Shown here: positions 44,370 through 46,193 of the stretch, piece by piece | How the letters are laid out: each line of letters opens with the position of its first letter | How positions within the stretch are numbered: the stretch's first letter is position 1 | Assembly: GCA_900316265.1 (NCBI GenBank) | Contig: ONCH01000027.1 | Coordinates: 1 to 46,193, forward strand | DNA length: 46,193 nucleotides | Direction of reading: 5' to 3' | Source of the DNA: an uncultured Prevotellaceae bacterium | Lineage (GTDB): Bacteria; Bacteroidota; Bacteroidia; Bacteroidales; Bacteroidaceae | Translations under genes and position numbers: made by a program | The notes under the pieces: model-generated | Seen by the model: only the letters and a program-made list of their open reading frames with translations | What the model was told of the DNA's origin: nothing | Databases searched by the model: none

Positions 44370-45343
44370 CTTTGTATAGGTTTAACAGCCTCTTTAGCAA
44401 TACTTTCATCTACCTCAACAGAAGGCCATTCGTGCTTCAAACAGTTATATATCTTCAAGAGTGTATTCATCTTCATATATTGACACTCATTACAGCTGCA
44501 TTCCAGACCGCTCTCGCTAATTTCTGGAGGTACAGGGATAAACTGACTGTCTGGACAATTTCTCTGCAACTCGTGCAAAATACCAGCCTCTGTAGCTACT
44601 ATATATTGTGATGCTGGGCTTCCACTAGCATACTTTAACATATCCGCCGTACTACCCTTTACGTCAGCTACAGCCAACACAGGACCTTTACACTCCAAGT
44701 GAGCCATTACTACAGCCTCTGGATATTGCTTCTTTAACTCCAATATTTTAGTTACTGAGAAGCGCTCGTGTACATGACAACCACCATTCCATAGCAGCAT
44801 CTGTCGACCTGTCACCTCATTGATATAGTTACCCAGATTATAGTCAGGACCAAAGATGAGCTTGGCATCCTTAGGCAGCTGATCGACAACCTTCTTGGCA
44901 TTACCACTGGTAACAACGACGTCTGTCAATGCTTTGACTGCCGCTGTGGTGTTGACATACGATATAACCTGATAGCCAGGATGCTCGTCCTTGAATTTTT
45001 TCAGGTCTTCTGCCTTGCAAGAGTCTGCCAACGAACAGCCAGCATTGAGGTCTGGACAAAGTACCGTCTTTTCTGGAGACAGCAACTTACAGGTTTCTGC
45101 CATGAAATGTACACCACACATCACCATCATCTTTGCGTCTGTCTCTGCAGCCTTGCGTGCTAATGCCAGTGAATCGCCTACAAAGTCAGCAATATCCTGA
45201 ATATCGCCTATCGTATAGTAGTGTGCCAGAATAATGGCATCTTTCTCTTTACACAGGCGACGAATCTCAGCCTTTAGATCTGTACCTTCTGTTACTGGTT
45301 CATCAATAAACCCTTGCTCTTTCCACTCAGTTTTCAACATCAT
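44351..45343 (-). CDS. nadA: Quinolinate synthase
   Basis: A 330-residue 4Fe-4S enzyme that condenses iminoaspartate with dihydroxyacetone phosphate to quinolinate in NAD synthesis. It shows AHYYTIGDIQDIADFVGDSL near residues 40-59, and the three cluster Cys regions CPDLNAGCSLAD (Cys103), HLECKGPV and the CSCNEC near the C-terminus. The start is one of two adjacent Met codons (45343 or 45340). No nadB or nadC is adjacent. Length is normal. Confidence 0.97.
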   Translation of the reverse strand: MMLKTEWKEQGFIDEPVTEGTDLKAEIRRLCKEKDAIILAHYYTIGDIQDIADFVGDSLALARKAAETDAKMMVMCGVHFMAETCKLLSPEKTVLCPDLNAGCSLADSCKAEDLKKFKDEHPGYQVISYVNTTAAVKALTDVVVTSGNAKKVVDQLPKDAKLIFGPDYNLGNYINEVTGRQMLLWNGGCHVHERFSVTKILELKKQYPEAVVMAHLECKGPVLAVADVKGSTADMLKYASGSPASQYIVATEAGILHELQRNCPDSQFIPVPPEISESGLECSCNECQYMKMNTLLKIYNCLKHEWPSVEVDESIAKEAVKPIQRMLELS

Positions 45344-45775
45344 ATCATTTTTTATTTTTCTTTTTTCTTTTTAAAAATAATAGAAATGAATAGGATGATA
45401 TGACGTTGATATGTGCAAAACTTTTAGCTTTTTTTCTTGCCAGATTGTTTATCCCCACATAAAATGTCGCTATCCACACCTACTGTGAATACTTACTTAC
45501 TGATTTTGAATATGATAAGTAGTTTATCCACAATTCTCTATTTCGGTGCAAAATTAATAAGTTTATATCTTTTTTGAGCGAAAAATAATGGAAAACTTGC
45601 GAATAAGCTGTTATTTTATGCTTTTTATCCACTCTTTTTATTTTTCTGAATGGAATAATACAGCGTTATTCCAGCATTATTCACAAGTTTTCCACACAGT
45701 TATCAACAGCCTTTTCAATGCTTAATGTATAATGCTTAATGCTTAATTAGGCTGCGCAAAAAAAATGTTCAATGC
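45344..45775. other. 432-base AT-rich intergenic region
   Basis: Holds a cluster of DnaA-box-like sites (45449-45708), a TAATTTTG element on the minus strand at 45549-45556 (possible nadA promoter) and a short low-complexity AATGCTTAATG-type repeat (45714-45783). No gene is seen. Confidence 0.6.
45449..45708. other. Cluster of DnaA-box-like sites, candidate oriC
   Basis: Matches to TTATNCACA: exact at 45524-45532 and 45677-45685; one mismatch at 45449-45457, 45470-45478, 45625-45633, 45688-45696 and 45700-45708, all on the plus strand; and one minus-strand site at 45484-45492. The surroundings are AT-rich (45551-45580 could serve as an unwinding element). dnaA itself is not in the window. 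Confidence 0.5.
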
Positions 45776-45783
45776 TCAATGTT
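45714..45783. repeat. Low-complexity AATGCTTAATG / AATGCTCAATG repeat
   Basis: Short imperfect tandem words of 10-11 bases, broken by an A-run, running up to the stop of the SGNH gene. Similar slippery spacers are common between Bacteroidales genes; another lies at 27826-27863. Confidence 0.6.
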
Positions 45784-46193
45784 TTATGGCGTCAGCAATA
45801 ATCTTTGCCATCTTCTGTGCTCCCTTGTCGTTAGGATGGATGCCATCGTTGAGCATGGTACCCTTACCATCGCCAAAGAGACTATGCAGGTCAATGACTT
45901 GGAGATTATACTCCTGAGCTACCTGCTGCTGGATAGGAATAATATTATTCGTAATAATACTGTCGTTGATGTTCCATGTAGTCTTGAAGGCAGGAATAGG
46001 TGTGCAGAGGAATATCTGTGGACCTTCGTTCTTGACAACTTGCTTCTTATTCTTCTTACCTTTCTTGACAGGCTTCAACAGGTCAGGACGCAGGGTAGTA
46101 ATCATCTGCTGCAGGTCTTGTTTGAATTCAGCATTATACTGCCAGTTCTCTGGCTTTGAATCGTTAGTACCTAACTTGATAATGACGATATCG
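45776..46193 (-). CDS. SGNH/GDSL-type hydrolase, 5' end outside window
   Basis: The last 138 residues of an esterase of the SGNH type, running in from the right edge. Block III is KLGTND at the start of the visible part, and block V is NDGIHPND with the catalytic Asp-x-x-His. Between them is a Lys-rich insertion (KPVKKGKKNKK). The N-terminal half with the nucleophile Ser is not visible, so the substrate group (acetylesterase of plant or host glycans is common in this genus) cannot be judged. The reading frame is open to the window end. Confidence 0.85.
   Translation of the reverse strand, partial: DIVIIKLGTNDSKPENWQYNAEFKQDLQQMITTLRPDLLKPVKKGKKNKKQVVKNEGPQIFLCTPIPAFKTTWNINDSIITNNIIPIQQQVAQEYNLQVIDLHSLFGDGKGTMLNDGIHPNDKGAQKMAKIIADAIKH

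Noticed and set aside
1-46193. tRNA, rRNA or known riboswitch
   Set aside because: Looking through the gene-free stretches by eye gave no cloverleaf or recognisable aptamer; a covariance-model scan was not possible.

Overview
The window looks like a chromosomal segment of a Bacteroidales bacterium, most likely Prevotella or a close relative. The reasons are many copies of the Bacteroidetes promoter -7 element TAnnTTTG just upstream of start codons, Bacteroidales-type families (DUF3109, DUF2851, DUF3089, PorZ of the type IX secretion system), and a xylan cluster whose order (esterase / symporter / GH10 / GH43) resembles the xyn cluster I recall from Prevotella bryantii. I see no phage, plasmid, insertion sequence, tRNA, rRNA or CRISPR. 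Family names come from motifs read by eye, not from searches.

Layout. 1-8.6 kb, minus strand: 3' truncated pfkA, a DUF3089 lipoprotein, then a tripartite RND efflux operon (AraC regulator, membrane fusion protein, RND pump, TolC-like channel). 8.6-11.1 kb: a patatin-like phospholipase with a predicted outer-membrane barrel, preceded by repeat array A. 11.3-14.5 kb, plus: a GH95 fucosidase overlapping an AraC regulator. 14.5-19.9 kb, minus: a tight operon of a zeta-like kinase, a 55-residue putative antitoxin, DUF2851, a broken 4HBT thioesterase, gph, dprA, ung and DUF3109. 19.9-20.9 kb: a gene-free stretch with repeat array B and hairpins. 20.9-26.6 kb: the xylan cluster. 26.6-35.2 kb: an M16 peptidase, then a sugar kinase, ychF and an Lgt-histidine kinase fusion, facing mutS. 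35.3-37.1 kb: a secreted multidomain protein. 37.1-37.6 kb: a 516-base intergenic region with an octamer repeat and repeat array C. 37.6-44.3 kb: leuS, a YitT-RdgB fusion, porZ and gtrA. 44.4-46.2 kb: nadA, a cluster of DnaA-box-like sites (possible oriC) and a partial SGNH hydrolase.

How the genes work together. The xylan cluster can deacetylate and cut xylan fragments in the periplasm (SGNH esterase, GH10), import xylo-oligosaccharides through a cation symporter, and finish hydrolysis with a GH43 that lacks a signal peptide; no SusC/SusD pair is in the window. The 14.5-19.9 kb operon mixes DNA repair and uptake functions with a toxin-antitoxin-like pair at its head.

The most unusual signals are: (1) three intergenic arrays (8.73, 20.32, 37.38 kb) sharing a CTAATAC...GTATTAG inverted motif, with AGC/AGG cores repeating about every 21 bases; (2) two in-frame gene fusions (Lgt-kinase, YitT-RdgB), each one base away from an ordinary stop/start overlap; (3) a thioesterase gene with an internal deletion; (4) eight DnaA-box-like sites in 260 bases; (5) near-identical promoters, including the 20-base spacer, in front of the xylan esterase and mutS.
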